This document shows positions 1-9,399 of a DNA stretch of 64,000 nt, piece by piece. The first letter of the stretch is position 1, and each line of letters begins with the position of its first letter. The notes beneath the pieces were generated by a model that saw nothing but the letters and a program-made list of their open reading frames with translations, was not told where the DNA came from and did not search any database. The DNA comes from Bryobacteraceae bacterium (GTDB lineage Bacteria; Acidobacteriota; Terriglobia; Bryobacterales; Bryobacteraceae): assembly GCA_023384675.1 (NCBI GenBank), contig JAHDVK010000016.1:1-64000 (forward strand), given 5' to 3'. The position numbers were made by a program, and so were the translations under genes.

Positions 1-485
1 GCGTAGCCGGGCACGGTGATGCCGCCCTGGAAGGTCAGCAGCGAGGCGGTGAAGATAATCTTGCCTTCGCGCCGCTCGATCATGCGGGCCCCAACGGCGC
101 GCGCGATGAGCCAGGGGGCGTTCAGATTGGTCTCCATCACCTCGTCCCAATCCCCGTCCGGATGCACGGCGGCGGGGGCGCGGCGGATCGAGCCGGCGTT
201 GTTGACAAGGATGCCGATGCGCGGATGATCCCGTTCCAGTTGACCGAGCCACGCGCGCGTTTGCTCGCGCGAGGAGAAATCGCAAGCGTAGGATGCGAAG
301 CGCCGGCCCAGCCCGCGCACCGCCGCGCCAAGCTCTCCGCCGTCCGGCTCCATCTGGCGCGAGACGGCGATGATGTCCGCGCCCGCTTCAGCAAGCGCGA
401 TTGCGATGGCGCGGCCGATGCCGCGGCGCGCGCCGGTGACCAGCGCGGTTTGCCCGTCGAGCCGGAACAGATCGAGCACGCTCAT
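1..485 (-). CDS. SDR-family oxidoreductase, KduD-like (3' end outside window)
   Basis: The first 161 codons of a short-chain dehydrogenase/reductase are visible; the rest lies beyond the window edge. The Rossmann cofactor motif TGARRGIG is at residues 17-24, the structural NNAG motif at 95-98, the catalytic serine probably S148, and Y161, the likely catalytic tyrosine of YxxxK, is the last full codon. The stretch around S148-Y161 (FQGGITVPGY) resembles 2-deoxy-D-gluconate 3-dehydrogenases (KduD), so a sugar-acid substrate is plausible but not proven. The ATG is only 6 nt after the stop of the upstream thioesterase gene, so the two are probably co-transcribed. Confidence 0.85.
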   Translation of the reverse strand, partial: MSVLDLFRLDGQTALVTGARRGIGRAIAIALAEAGADIIAVSRQMEPDGGELGAAVRGLGRRFASYACDFSSREQTRAWLGQLERDHPRIGILVNNAGSIRRAPAAVHPDGDWDEVMETNLNAPWLIARAVGARMIERREGKIIFTASLLTFQGGITVPGY

Positions 486-491
486 GGCGGC

Positions 492-902
492 CTAGCCTCG
501 CCGCGCCCGGAGCGCTTCGGCCAGATCCTCGGGCAGGGGCGTGGACTTCTGGGTAACCGTGCTCATGCACACGGCCGTGATGCGGCCCCGCGCCACGGCC
601 GCTTCATTCGACACGGACATGAAGTAGAGCGTAAAGGAAGATTCGCCGACGCGCTCCACGGTCACCTGGGTCTCGACTACATCGTCGTACCGCAACGGCG
701 CGACGAACTGCGCTTCGACGTGAATACGGGGAAATGAGAGCTGCGCCGCGGGTTCGATGTCAGCGTACGGGAACCCGATGGCGCGCAGGAATTCGTCCTC
801 GGCCGCCTCCATGTGGCGGAACATCGCCGAGTAGTGAATCCGGCCGGAGGCGTCGGTATCGGAAAAGCGGATGCGGCTCCGCCAACAGAACGGTTCGCCC
901 AT
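492..902 (-). CDS. Acyl-CoA thioesterase, 4HBT hotdog fold
   Basis: A 136-residue single-domain hotdog protein. The N-terminal stretch (RFSDTDASGRIHYSAMFR) fits the 4HBT/YbgC-FadM signature, in which an aspartate near the start of the fold serves thioester hydrolysis. Family members release free acids from acyl-CoA or acyl-ACP; the substrate cannot be deduced here. It precedes the SDR gene by 6 nt and is divergent from the VWFA gene, with about 78 nt between the two starts for promoters. Confidence 0.8.
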   Translation of the reverse strand: MGEPFCWRSRIRFSDTDASGRIHYSAMFRHMEAAEDEFLRAIGFPYADIEPAAQLSFPRIHVEAQFVAPLRYDDVVETQVTVERVGESSFTLYFMSVSNEAAVARGRITAVCMSTVTQKSTPLPEDLAEALRARRG

Positions 903-980
903 GATTCACCTATTGTACGCGCGCCGCGCCGGTTGACGAAACGCGCCGTTCGTGAGCAACGTAGTAGTATCGTGGGCCGG

Positions 981-2171
981 ATGCGCGCAATTGCGGCGCT
1001 GCTGGCGGTTCTGCCGTTGGCGGCGCAGGAGGACACGCCGCTGTTTCGCAGCGACGTGACGCTGGTGCGCGTGGACGTGCAGGTGCTGGATCGCGCTGGG
1101 CAACGCATTACCGGTCTGACGAAAGACGACTTCCGCCTCGCCGTGAACGGGCAGCCCGCCCCCGTCAGCGCCTTCGCATACGAACAGATCCCCCTCGACG
1201 TCGTCCTGCTGATCGACGTCAGCGGCAGCATGCGCCCGCATGTGCAGCGGATCGCGAATGGCCTTCGCGGGGCGCTCCGCTCCCTGGGCCCCGACGACCG
1301 CGTCGCCCTGCTCGTCTTTGACCGCCGCCCGCGACTCCGCATGGAACTCGAGGGCGACCACGACCGGATCGCGGCTGGCATGGAAGAACTTCTCCGCGAG
1401 GAACGCTTCAACAGCGGCACCGCCATCACCCGCGCAATGAAGGAATCCGCCGACTGGCTGAGCCGCTGCGCGCGGGCCGACGCGCGCCGCGCCGTGGTGA
1501 TCCTGACCGACGACGAAAACGGCGACGGGCGCGACGAGGACGGCGTGCTCTCCGCCCTGGACCGTGCCGGCGCCGCCTTGAGCGTGCTGCAGGCGCCCGG
1601 GTCGCGGCAGGGCATGGGCGGACCGCGCTGGCCCATCGGCCGCCGTGGCGGCATCATCCTCGGGCCGCGTTTCCCGCAGCCGGGACCTCAAATCGACATC
1701 CTCGAATCGGCCGGCGTCCGCGAGATCGCCCGTGAAACCGGCGGCGACACCTTCAAGGTCGAGGAATCGGCCGCCCTCGAAATGACCTTCGCCCGCCTCC
1801 GCCAGCGCTACGCCATCTTCTACTCCGATCCCACCGGCGCCGCACCCGTCACCATCGGCTTGAGCGATTCCGCCCTGCGGCGCCATCCCGGCGCGCATGC
1901 GGACTATCGCCGCGGCAGCCGCTGGGGCGGGGGCGAGGAGCGCGTCATCAGCCGCGCGCCAGAAATGCCCGCGCCGCGCCCTCGGCCGTCCGAACCGGGC
2001 TGGGGACAGGCGGACGTGGACCTCGATGAGGTTGACGACCGGCCCGCGCCTGTGGTGTCGCCGCCGCCGCCGCCGCCAGCCGCCCCCGAGCGCAAGGGCG
2101 GCTGGCGCAAAGCCACGCCCGAGGACCTGAAGCCCGTCCCGCCGCCCAAACTCGAGCGGCGCAAACCGTAA
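981..2171 (+). CDS. Exported VWFA-related domain protein
   Basis: A 396-residue protein with a short Sec signal (MRAIAALLAVLPLAAQ) followed by a von Willebrand factor A domain. The metal-ion-dependent adhesion site DxSxS is D79-S81-S83 (LLIDVSGSM). The overall pattern matches the VWFA-related family that is expanded in Acidobacteria. The C-terminal ~90 residues are Pro/Arg-rich and low complexity. The in-frame ATG at 813 was rejected because it runs through the divergent thioesterase gene and would bury the signal peptide. The role is presumably extracytoplasmic protein binding; the ligand is unknown. Confidence 0.85.
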   Translation: MRAIAALLAVLPLAAQEDTPLFRSDVTLVRVDVQVLDRAGQRITGLTKDDFRLAVNGQPAPVSAFAYEQIPLDVVLLIDVSGSMRPHVQRIANGLRGALRSLGPDDRVALLVFDRRPRLRMELEGDHDRIAAGMEELLREERFNSGTAITRAMKESADWLSRCARADARRAVVILTDDENGDGRDEDGVLSALDRAGAALSVLQAPGSRQGMGGPRWPIGRRGGIILGPRFPQPGPQIDILESAGVREIARETGGDTFKVEESAALEMTFARLRQRYAIFYSDPTGAAPVTIGLSDSALRRHPGAHADYRRGSRWGGGEERVISRAPEMPAPRPRPSEPGWGQADVDLDEVDDRPAPVVSPPPPPPAAPERKGGWRKATPEDLKPVPPPKLERRKP

Positions 2172-2191
2172 CTATCGCCGCGCCTGCGACA

Positions 2192-3139
2192 ATGGTGAGT
2201 GTGAACGAGCATGTCTCGGGATTCGTTTCCCTGCTGGGCCGGCCCAACGCCGGCAAGTCCACGCTGTTGAATGCGCTGGTGGGCGCCAAGGTCGCGATTG
2301 TCGCCGACAAGCCGCAAACCACCCGCACCACCATTCAAGGCGTCTGGACCACACCGCGCGCGCAGGTGGTCTTCATCGACACACCCGGCATCCACCAGGC
2401 CGACTCGGTGTTCAGCCAGCGCATGATGCAGTCCATCCAGGAGGCGCTCGACCAGCGTGACCTGCTGATCTACCTGCACGACGCCACCCGCGCACCCGGC
2501 GCGGCCGACGAATCCGCGCTCGCGCTCATCAAAGCCGCCCGCACCCCCGCCCTGCTCGCACTCACCAAGATCGATAAACTCGCGCGCAAGGACGACCTGC
2601 TGCCCACCATCGAATGGTTCCGCGAACGGCACGAGTTCGAGGAGTTCCTGCCCGTCGCCGCCCCCAAAGGCGTTGGTCTCGACGATCTGCGCGAAGCCGT
2701 CCTGCGCCGCCTGCCGCCCGGCGATCCCTTCTTCCCCGAAGATTTCTATACCGACCAGCCCGAACGCTTCATCGCCGCCGAGATCATCCGCGAAAAGATC
2801 CTCGCGCTCACCCGCCAGGAAGTGCCGCACTCCGTCGCCGTGCTCGTCGACCAGTGGGAAGACACGCCGAAAATCACCAACGTCGCCGCCACCATTCACG
2901 TCGAGCGCCCCGGCCAGAAAGCGATCGTCCTCGGAACCAAGGCCGAACGGCTCAAGCGCATCGGCACCGAAGCGCGCCTTGAACTCGAAGCCATGCTCGG
3001 CCGCCGCTTCTTCCTCCATCTCTTCGTCAAAGTGTCGCCCAAGTGGCGCGAAAACCCCGCGTTCCTGCGTGAGTTGGACTGGCGCGCGCAACTCGGAGTG
3101 GAGACCATGCGTCTATCCGGTGATAATGAAGAAGAGTAG
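2192..3139 (+). CDS. era: GTPase Era
   Basis: A 315-residue Ras-like GTPase plus C-terminal KH RNA-binding domain. It binds the 3' end of 16S rRNA during 30S assembly. Visible motifs are G1 GRPNAGKS near residue 16, the TTRTTIQG switch, G3 DTPG and G4 TKID. The second half carries the KH region with VPHSVAV and a conserved K-ERLKRIG-type helix. Length is close to the usual ~300. The next gene, encoding a BON protein, overlaps or abuts the 3' end. Confidence 0.97.
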   Translation: MVSVNEHVSGFVSLLGRPNAGKSTLLNALVGAKVAIVADKPQTTRTTIQGVWTTPRAQVVFIDTPGIHQADSVFSQRMMQSIQEALDQRDLLIYLHDATRAPGAADESALALIKAARTPALLALTKIDKLARKDDLLPTIEWFRERHEFEEFLPVAAPKGVGLDDLREAVLRRLPPGDPFFPEDFYTDQPERFIAAEIIREKILALTRQEVPHSVAVLVDQWEDTPKITNVAATIHVERPGQKAIVLGTKAERLKRIGTEARLELEAMLGRRFFLHLFVKVSPKWRENPAFLRELDWRAQLGVETMRLSGDNEEE

Positions 3140-3143
3140 TCCT

Positions 3144-3434
3144 ATGCGATTTCTTGCCCTTTTGCTAGCGTTCCTGCTGCTCGGCGTCTCCGCCGGCGCG
3201 GCTGCCATGCAGGATGCCGATGAAGACGACCGCATCTACGACCAGGTGATCCAGCGCCTCGCCGCCGACCGCGACATCAAGGGCAACGCCTTCGAGGTCA
3301 CGGTGAAGAACGGCGTTGTGACCGTCAAAGGCACCGTCACCCGCGAAAGCTACCGCCAGCGGGCCGAGCGCATCATCAAGCGCGTAAAAGGCGTGAAGCA
3401 GGTAGTCAACGAACTCGTCATCAAGGAGTTTTGA
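3144..3434 (+). CDS. Exported BON-domain protein
   Basis: A small (about 96 aa) secreted protein: hydrophobic signal (MRFLALLLAFLLLG...AGAAA) followed by one BON domain (OsmY/HyperOSM type) with the GNAFEVTVKNGVVTVKG core. BON domains bind phospholipid or other envelope components and are common in osmotic-stress proteins. An alternative ATG at 3126 would add MKKSSP and overlap era by 14 nt; it also gives a good signal-peptide n-region, so the start is uncertain. The gene is followed directly by trmO. Confidence 0.8.
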   Translation: MRFLALLLAFLLLGVSAGAAAMQDADEDDRIYDQVIQRLAADRDIKGNAFEVTVKNGVVTVKGTVTRESYRQRAERIIKRVKGVKQVVNELVIKEF

Positions 3435-3442
3435 CGAAGCCC

Positions 3443-4252
3443 ATGGATCTGCGTCCCATCGGCGTGGTCCGTTGCGCGGTGCGCGAGCGTAAGACCATGC
3501 CGCCGTGGGGCGTGCCCGCCCGCATCGAACTCCACGAAGGCTTCGAGGCGGGCCTCCACCGCATCGAAAAGCACACTCACCTCTGGGTGCTGGCGTGGCT
3601 CGACACGCCCCCCGCCGGCCATGCCGCCGCCGAACGCGACGTACTCCAGGTGACGCCGCGCGGCGTCCGCGAACCCGGCGAGGAAGGCAAGCATGGCGTC
3701 TTCGCGGTGCGCTCGCCCGCACGCCCGAACCCCATCGGACTCACCGCCTCGCGTCTGCTTTCCGTCGAAGGACGCTCACTCAGTATGGAGCGGCTCGACT
3801 TTCTCGACGGCACGCCCGTGCTCGACCTGAAACCCTATTTCGTGACCCGCGACATGATCTATGCCGCCGGCGGACGCCAGATCGGCGCGCCCGCCTCACG
3901 CGAGGCGCTGCGTGAATCGCTCACCGCCCAGGCTGTCGCCTTTCATGGCCGCCTCGCGCCCGGTCTCGCCCTCGGCGTGCGCATGATCGAACACTTCCGG
4001 CTCACGCATCACTCCCTCAACGACCCGCCCTCCTGGCGCGTGGAAGCCCCGCTCTCGGATCCCATCCTGCTCGACGCCCTGCTCGGCATCACGCGCGTCT
4101 CGCCCGGCCGCGGCACGCTTATCCTCCACCAGGAATGCTGCATCCGGCTCAATCTCGCCGCCGAATATTGTCCCGCTCCCGCGCTCCCCGCCTCGGCGGA
4201 CGAAATCCTGAGCGCGCCCGACCAGGCCCTGTTTACTTACCGGTCGCTTTGA
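3443..4252 (+). CDS. trmO: tRNA (N6-threonylcarbamoyladenosine(37)-N6)-methyltransferase TrmO-like
   Basis: The first ~140 residues match the TsaA/YaeB/TrmO beta-barrel family, with the hallmark SPARPNPIGLT and the LDGTPVLDLKPY motif. Family members use SAM to methylate t6A37 of tRNA-Thr(GGU). A further ~120 residues follow; this tail (with HQECCIRLNL) is not the tail I know from E. coli TrmO and may be a separate domain. A TTG at 3431 is possible, but ATG 3443 has an AAGGAG 14 nt upstream, inside the end of the BON gene. It converges on the lipoprotein gene with 1 nt between stops. Confidence 0.8.
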   Translation: MDLRPIGVVRCAVRERKTMPPWGVPARIELHEGFEAGLHRIEKHTHLWVLAWLDTPPAGHAAAERDVLQVTPRGVREPGEEGKHGVFAVRSPARPNPIGLTASRLLSVEGRSLSMERLDFLDGTPVLDLKPYFVTRDMIYAAGGRQIGAPASREALRESLTAQAVAFHGRLAPGLALGVRMIEHFRLTHHSLNDPPSWRVEAPLSDPILLDALLGITRVSPGRGTLILHQECCIRLNLAAEYCPAPALPASADEILSAPDQALFTYRSL

Positions 4253-4253
4253 C

Positions 4254-5312
4254 CTATTCGGTTTGCACGCGCTTGAGTAGATCCGCCGCTCGCCCGCGCA
4301 CCGCCTCCGCTTCGGCGGCCTCCACCACCTGCGCCACGCCGTTCACGCTTTTCCGCGCGCCCGCCAGCCGCCCTTCCGGATCGAACCCCATCACTTTGAG
4401 GATCTCCGCCTGCTGCCCGCGCGAGCGGGCCGTGGGCGTCGGTCCCAGACTCGCCTCCCTCGCCAGCGCCAGTTTCCCCTCACGGAAGAAATACCGGATC
4501 GATCCCGACCCCTCATCCCCCCGCTCCTGCTGCTCCACGATCAGTACGATCGCCTGCCCGTCGCGAAACGCCACCCACGTAGTGTTGACCTCGTTCTCGT
4601 TGAACTGGCCCGTTTTGCGCGCGAACTTGTCCAGCCGCCCCTCCACCGTGGCGGCATAGCGTTCGGCCAGCGGCAGGCTGTTGATGGGTAACTCGCGCAC
4701 CGCCGCGTTCGCCGTGTCGTCGGGCAGCATCCTGACCGAGGTTTCGTCGAACCAGACCCGCGCCTGGCTCGCATCCACAAATGCGAACCGAATCTTCGTC
4801 ACCTCCGGCTGATACAGGAAGAACCGCAGCGATTCGTCATCGCCATGATCGCCGCACACCGCCGCCGGGCCGCTCTCGCGCCGCTTCGCGACTTCCGCGG
4901 CATACTGCGGTCCGGGCACAATCTGCAGCGTCTGCAGACCGCCGATCCGCATCCGCGGGCTCGGCGACACCACGCAGCCCAGCCGCTCCTTCTCCTCCAG
5001 ACGCGAGACAAACTGCTCGCGAATGGCCGCGTCGATCGGCTGCATCTCCCTTTTGGTGAAAACCTCGACGATTCGCGCCGGCGCCCCCTCCACTGGCTCC
5101 AGGACAATCGCGTTGTCCCGCTCGGCCAGCGTGAAGCGCTCCTCGCGGCACTTCTCGAACAGCAGCGAAACCCCCAGCCCGCGCGCCTCGAATGTGGACC
5201 ACTCACACCCTTCGCTCACCGCCCTCGACGGCTTCGGCGGCTCCGCCGGCTGCTCTTTCGAGCCGCACCCGGCCATCAACGCCAGCAACGCAAGAAGCCC
5301 ACAATGTTTCAT
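4254..5312 (-). CDS. Putative lipoprotein, unknown function
   Basis: A 352-residue protein with a lipoprotein signal: hydrophobic n/h region and lipobox MAGC with C16 as the acylated cysteine. I recognise no domain in the rest, which is mixed polar with no further membrane segment. The reading frame extends upstream without a stop across the end of the DUF1501 gene, but the ATG at 5312 is the only start that gives an export signal. It lies 26 nt downstream of the DUF1501 gene and may share its transcript. Confidence 0.65.
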   Translation of the reverse strand: MKHCGLLALLALMAGCGSKEQPAEPPKPSRAVSEGCEWSTFEARGLGVSLLFEKCREERFTLAERDNAIVLEPVEGAPARIVEVFTKREMQPIDAAIREQFVSRLEEKERLGCVVSPSPRMRIGGLQTLQIVPGPQYAAEVAKRRESGPAAVCGDHGDDESLRFFLYQPEVTKIRFAFVDASQARVWFDETSVRMLPDDTANAAVRELPINSLPLAERYAATVEGRLDKFARKTGQFNENEVNTTWVAFRDGQAIVLIVEQQERGDEGSGSIRYFFREGKLALAREASLGPTPTARSRGQQAEILKVMGFDPEGRLAGARKSVNGVAQVVEAAEAEAVRGRAADLLKRVQTE

Positions 5313-5338
5313 CAATTCCGATTCTAGCGCCCGGCGCC

Positions 5339-6775
5339 TCAGGCCAGCATCTTCTTCACCACATTGCCCGCCACGTCCGTCAACCGGAAATCGCGCCCCA
5401 TGTGCTTGTAGGTCAGCCGCGTGTGATCGAAGCCCAGGCAGTGGAGGATCGTCGCCTGCAGGTCGTGGACGTGCACCTTGTCCTCCTCGATGTTGAAGCC
5501 GATGTCGTCCGTCTTGCCCACCACCGTGCCGCCCTTGATGCCGCCGCCGGCCAGAAACATCGAATAAGCCAGCGGGTGATGATCGCGGCCCGCGTTCTCG
5601 GGATCCTGCGTGTTGCGGATCTCCACCATCGGCGTGCGCCCGAACTCTCCGCCCCACACGATCAATGTATCGTCGAGCATCCCGCGCTGCTTCAGATCCT
5701 TGATCAGCGCCGCCGTGGGCTTGTCCGTGCGGTCGCAGTTCTTCTTCAATTCGCGGTTGAGGTACGTGTGCTGATCCCACGATGCGTGCATCATCAGCAC
5801 GAAGCGCACGCCGCGCTCCACCAGCCGCCGCGCCAGCAGGCAGTTTGTCCCGAACTGCTTCGTCATCGGATCGTCGATGCCGTACATCTCGCGAATGTGC
5901 GCGGGTTCATTCGACAGATCGGCCAGCTCCGGCGCCGCCTGCTGCATGCGATAGGCGAGTTCGTAGCTCTCAATGCGCGAGGCGATTTCCGTGTCGCCCG
6001 TCTCATCCAGCCGCGCCTGGTTCATGTCGCGAATCGCATCCAGCGCCATCCGCTGAGTGCCCGCCGATACGCCCTCGGGATTCGATAGATACAGAATCGG
6101 ATCCCCCTGGTTGCGGAACAGCGTCCCCTGGTAGTGGCTCGGCAGGAACCCGCTCGAAAAATTCGACGCCCCGCCGCTCGTGCCCACGCCCGACGTCAGC
6201 ACCACGAAGCCCGGCAGGTTCTGGCTCTCGCTGCCGAGCCCGTACACGCTCCATGCCCCCATCGTCGGCCGCCCGAATTGAATCGAGCCGGTAAACAGCA
6301 GCAATTGGCCCGGATGGTGATTGAACGCCTCGGTATGCATCGAGCGCACCAGGCAAAGATCGTCGGCGCACGAGGCGATATTCGGGATGTAGTCGGAAAA
6401 CTCGATGCCCGATTGGCCGTGCGGCTTGAACACGCGCGGGCTCGCCAGCACTTTCGCGTCCTTCGAAATAAACGCCAGCCGCAGTTGCGACGTCAGCGAC
6501 TCGGGCAGCGGCTTGCCGCTCCACTTCACCAGCCCCGGCTTCGGGTCGAACAGGTCCATCTGGCTCGGCGCGCCTTCCATGAACATGAAGATCACATTCT
6601 TGGCCTTGCCGGGGAAGTGCGGCTGCTTCGGCGCCAGGGGTCCTCCATCGGCGCCCGCGCGGCCTTCCAGGCCCAGCAGGTGCGTTAGGCCCATCATGCC
6701 AATGCCGCCGCCCACTTCGCGCAGGAACCGCCGCCGGTTCCGCTGAGCGAGGAAATCGAGTTCATTCTTCGGCAT
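5339..6775 (-). CDS. DUF1501 domain protein, Tat-exported
   Basis: A 478-residue member of DUF1501, an alkaline-phosphatase/sulfatase-superfamily group abundant in Planctomycetes and Acidobacteria. A twin-arginine signal (RRRFLREVGGG near residue 14) predicts export in a folded state. Typical motifs are FMFMEGAPSQMD, SMHTEAFNHHPGQ, MHASWDQH and GGEFGRTP. It lies 6 nt after the DUF1553 cytochrome gene, the standard partner. The pair is thought to degrade sulfated or other complex polysaccharides, but the reaction is not established. Confidence 0.92.
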   Translation of the reverse strand: MPKNELDFLAQRNRRRFLREVGGGIGMMGLTHLLGLEGRAGADGGPLAPKQPHFPGKAKNVIFMFMEGAPSQMDLFDPKPGLVKWSGKPLPESLTSQLRLAFISKDAKVLASPRVFKPHGQSGIEFSDYIPNIASCADDLCLVRSMHTEAFNHHPGQLLLFTGSIQFGRPTMGAWSVYGLGSESQNLPGFVVLTSGVGTSGGASNFSSGFLPSHYQGTLFRNQGDPILYLSNPEGVSAGTQRMALDAIRDMNQARLDETGDTEIASRIESYELAYRMQQAAPELADLSNEPAHIREMYGIDDPMTKQFGTNCLLARRLVERGVRFVLMMHASWDQHTYLNRELKKNCDRTDKPTAALIKDLKQRGMLDDTLIVWGGEFGRTPMVEIRNTQDPENAGRDHHPLAYSMFLAGGGIKGGTVVGKTDDIGFNIEEDKVHVHDLQATILHCLGFDHTRLTYKHMGRDFRLTDVAGNVVKKMLA

Positions 6776-6781
6776 AGCGCA

Positions 6782-9298
6782 TTACTCCCGGGTGATGAAT
6801 TCGTCGAGGTTTAGAAGCACTCGCGCGGCGGTCACCCAAGCCGCCTCGTCCGGCTTCACCGGCAACAGCCGCGCCGCCTCCGCGGGCTGCGTGGCGAGCG
6901 CGGAGGCCTGATCGTCAAGCAGCCGCATCATGCGCTCGCGCTCCTTCGGGCTCGGCAGGCGGCTCACCGTGTGCAGAAAGGCATCGTCCACCCGCCTCTC
7001 GGGCGGTGTGGTGGTGATCAGCCGGTACGCAAAGGCTTGGGCGGCTTCATAGAACACGGGGTCGTTCAGCAGGTTCAATGCCTGGAGCGGCGAATTGGAC
7101 CGCCGCCGCCGGCTGCACGCCACGTTCGAATCGGGCGCGTCGAAGTTCATCAGCATCGGATACGGCGCCGTGCGCTGGAAATGCACATACAGGCCGCGGC
7201 GGTAACGTCCCGGCCCTTCATCCGCCTTCCATTTCGCGCTGCCGGAGTAAACGAGTTCGGCGATGCCTTCCGGCTGCGGCGGCTTCACGCTCGGACCGCC
7301 GATCGTGTCGTTCAACAGCCCCGAAGCTGTCAGCGCCGCGTCCCGGACCGATTCCGCCGGCAGCCGCACCCGCGACTGCCGCGCCAGCAGCGTGTTGCCC
7401 GGATCGATATCCTTCAGGTCCGGCCGCGCGTGGGACGACTGCCGGTACGTCGCGGATGTCACCATGGCGCGCAGCATCTGCTTCAGGCTCCAGCCGCGCT
7501 CCATGAATTCGCTCGCCAGCCAGTCGAGCAGTTCCGGATGCGTGGGCGCTTCGCCCTGCGTCCCGAAATCCTCGCTGGTCAGCACCAGACCCCGGCCGAA
7601 CAGTTCCTGCCACAGGCGGTTCATTGTGACACGCGCCGTCAAGGGGTTTTCCTTCGACACCAGCCAGCGCGCGAAGGTGAGCCGGTTGCGCGGAGCGCCC
7701 TCGGGCAGCGGCGGCAGCACGGCGAGCGTGCCCGGGTCCACCGGAATGCCTGCTTCGCGATAGTCGCCCTTCACCGCCAGCCGCGTCCGCGGCGGGTCCG
7801 GCAGCTCCATCATCGCCGGCGCCCGCGTGATGCTGGGCAGCTTCTCATCGATGCCCGCAAGACGGCGCCGGAACTCGCGCAGCGAATTCATAAAGTCGGG
7901 ATCGCGGCTGTCATCCGGCCCTGGACTGCGAATGTACCAGCGCATCAGCCGGTCCTCGTCATGCGCGCTGCGCTGCCCCGGCGGCGTGCGCAGCGTGGCC
8001 TCGAACCGGTCGAACATCGGCCGGGTGTTGGCAATCGCGAAGTCCCACTCGATATTCGCGCCGGGATGATCGAGCGTGAACATCATCTGCTTTTCCCAGG
8101 CGCGCTGCAGCGGTTTGATGTTGAAGATGTCGATCAGGTGCTCCCGGCTCTCCCGGTACGCCGCCAGTTGGCGCAGGTGCGGCCCGGTCTCGCCGGGCAG
8201 CGGCGCTTCGATGTCCACCTCATCGCTGCGGTCGAAGTACGCGAACAGCGAATAGTATTCCTTCTGGCTGATCGGATCGTACTTGTGATCGTGGCACTGC
8301 GCGCAGCCCACCGTGAGACCCAGCCACACCGTCCCCGCGGTGTTCGTGCGGTTCACCAGTTGCTCGAAACGGCTCTCCTTCGGATCCGTCCCGCCTTCGC
8401 GGTTCGTCAGCGTGTTTCGCTGGAAGCCGGTCGCGATCAGTTGCGGCGCCGCGGGATCGGGCAGCAGGTCGCCCGCAAGCTGTTCCACCGTGAACCGGTC
8501 GAACGGCATGTCGCGGTTTAACGCTTCGATCACCCAGTCGCGCCAGCGCCAGGCGATCGGCCGTTCGTTGTCCTTCTCGTAGCCGTCCGAATCGGCGTAG
8601 CGGGCCAGGTCGAGCCAGTGGCGCGCCCAGCGCTCACCGTAACGGGGCGATTCGAGCAGCCGGTCCACCAGGCGTTCGTAGGCGTCCGGGCGCGCGTCTT
8701 CCAGAAACGCGCGCACCTCGGCGGGCGTGGGCGGCAACCCCGTCAGGTCGAAGCTCAGCCGCCGGATCAGCGTAGTCTTCTCAGCCTCGCCGGAGGTGGC
8801 GATCCCCTCTTTCTCGAGCCGCGCCAGCACAAATCGATCAATGTCGTTGCGGACCCAGGTCTCACTCTTCACCCGCGGCGGCGTGGGCCGCTTCACTGGC
8901 TGAAAGGCCCAATGGACAGGCTTCGCGACCGCCGCCGCCGCCTTCCGCGGCCAATCCGCGCCTGCGTCGATCCACGCCCGCAGCGTCGCGATCTCGGCCG
9001 GCGACAGCGGAGCGCCCATCTTCGGCATCCGCTCCTCGGCCTTTTCCGTAATGACGCGCGCAATGAGCTTGCTCTCCGCGCTCTTGCCCGGCAGGATCAC
9101 CGGTCCCGAATAGCCGCCCTCCAGGGCGCTCGCGCCATCGTCCAGGCGCAACCCGTTTTGCTTCAGTGTCGCGTTATGACAGGCGTAGCAGCGCTTGCGG
9201 AAGATCGGCCAGACGTCCTTTTCGAAGTCCGGCGGCGCCGCGGAAAGTGCGAACGGGGCCAGACAGAAGACGATGAGCGTGCGCATCCTTGCCCTCAT
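6782..9298 (-). CDS. PSD1/DUF1553 planctomycete-type cytochrome c protein
   Basis: An 838-residue secreted protein. Order: signal peptide (residues 1-20), Planctomycete cytochrome C domain with heme motif C37-YA-C40-H41, the DUF1549 domain (starting near WVRNDIDRFVLARLEKEGI), then DUF1553 with LVSKENPLTARVTMNR and the end region YEAAQAFAYRL. A second CxxCH (CAQCHDHKYDPIS) in DUF1549 is typical. It is encoded upstream of its usual partner DUF1501, separated by 6 nt. Start 9298 (MRARMRT) was taken over 9286 because it gives a positively charged n-region; longer in-frame starts lack a signal. Confidence 0.9.
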   Translation of the reverse strand: MRARMRTLIVFCLAPFALSAAPPDFEKDVWPIFRKRCYACHNATLKQNGLRLDDGASALEGGYSGPVILPGKSAESKLIARVITEKAEERMPKMGAPLSPAEIATLRAWIDAGADWPRKAAAAVAKPVHWAFQPVKRPTPPRVKSETWVRNDIDRFVLARLEKEGIATSGEAEKTTLIRRLSFDLTGLPPTPAEVRAFLEDARPDAYERLVDRLLESPRYGERWARHWLDLARYADSDGYEKDNERPIAWRWRDWVIEALNRDMPFDRFTVEQLAGDLLPDPAAPQLIATGFQRNTLTNREGGTDPKESRFEQLVNRTNTAGTVWLGLTVGCAQCHDHKYDPISQKEYYSLFAYFDRSDEVDIEAPLPGETGPHLRQLAAYRESREHLIDIFNIKPLQRAWEKQMMFTLDHPGANIEWDFAIANTRPMFDRFEATLRTPPGQRSAHDEDRLMRWYIRSPGPDDSRDPDFMNSLREFRRRLAGIDEKLPSITRAPAMMELPDPPRTRLAVKGDYREAGIPVDPGTLAVLPPLPEGAPRNRLTFARWLVSKENPLTARVTMNRLWQELFGRGLVLTSEDFGTQGEAPTHPELLDWLASEFMERGWSLKQMLRAMVTSATYRQSSHARPDLKDIDPGNTLLARQSRVRLPAESVRDAALTASGLLNDTIGGPSVKPPQPEGIAELVYSGSAKWKADEGPGRYRRGLYVHFQRTAPYPMLMNFDAPDSNVACSRRRRSNSPLQALNLLNDPVFYEAAQAFAYRLITTTPPERRVDDAFLHTVSRLPSPKERERMMRLLDDQASALATQPAEAARLLPVKPDEAAWVTAARVLLNLDEFITRE

Positions 9299-9399
9299 GA
9301 CTATTTGGGTATTGTATCGCCGCGCGCCGCCGGACGCACCCGTCTTCGTACGGCGGCGCGCACCGCGCCGATGGAACTGGTACGAAACCTTCCGTAGCA

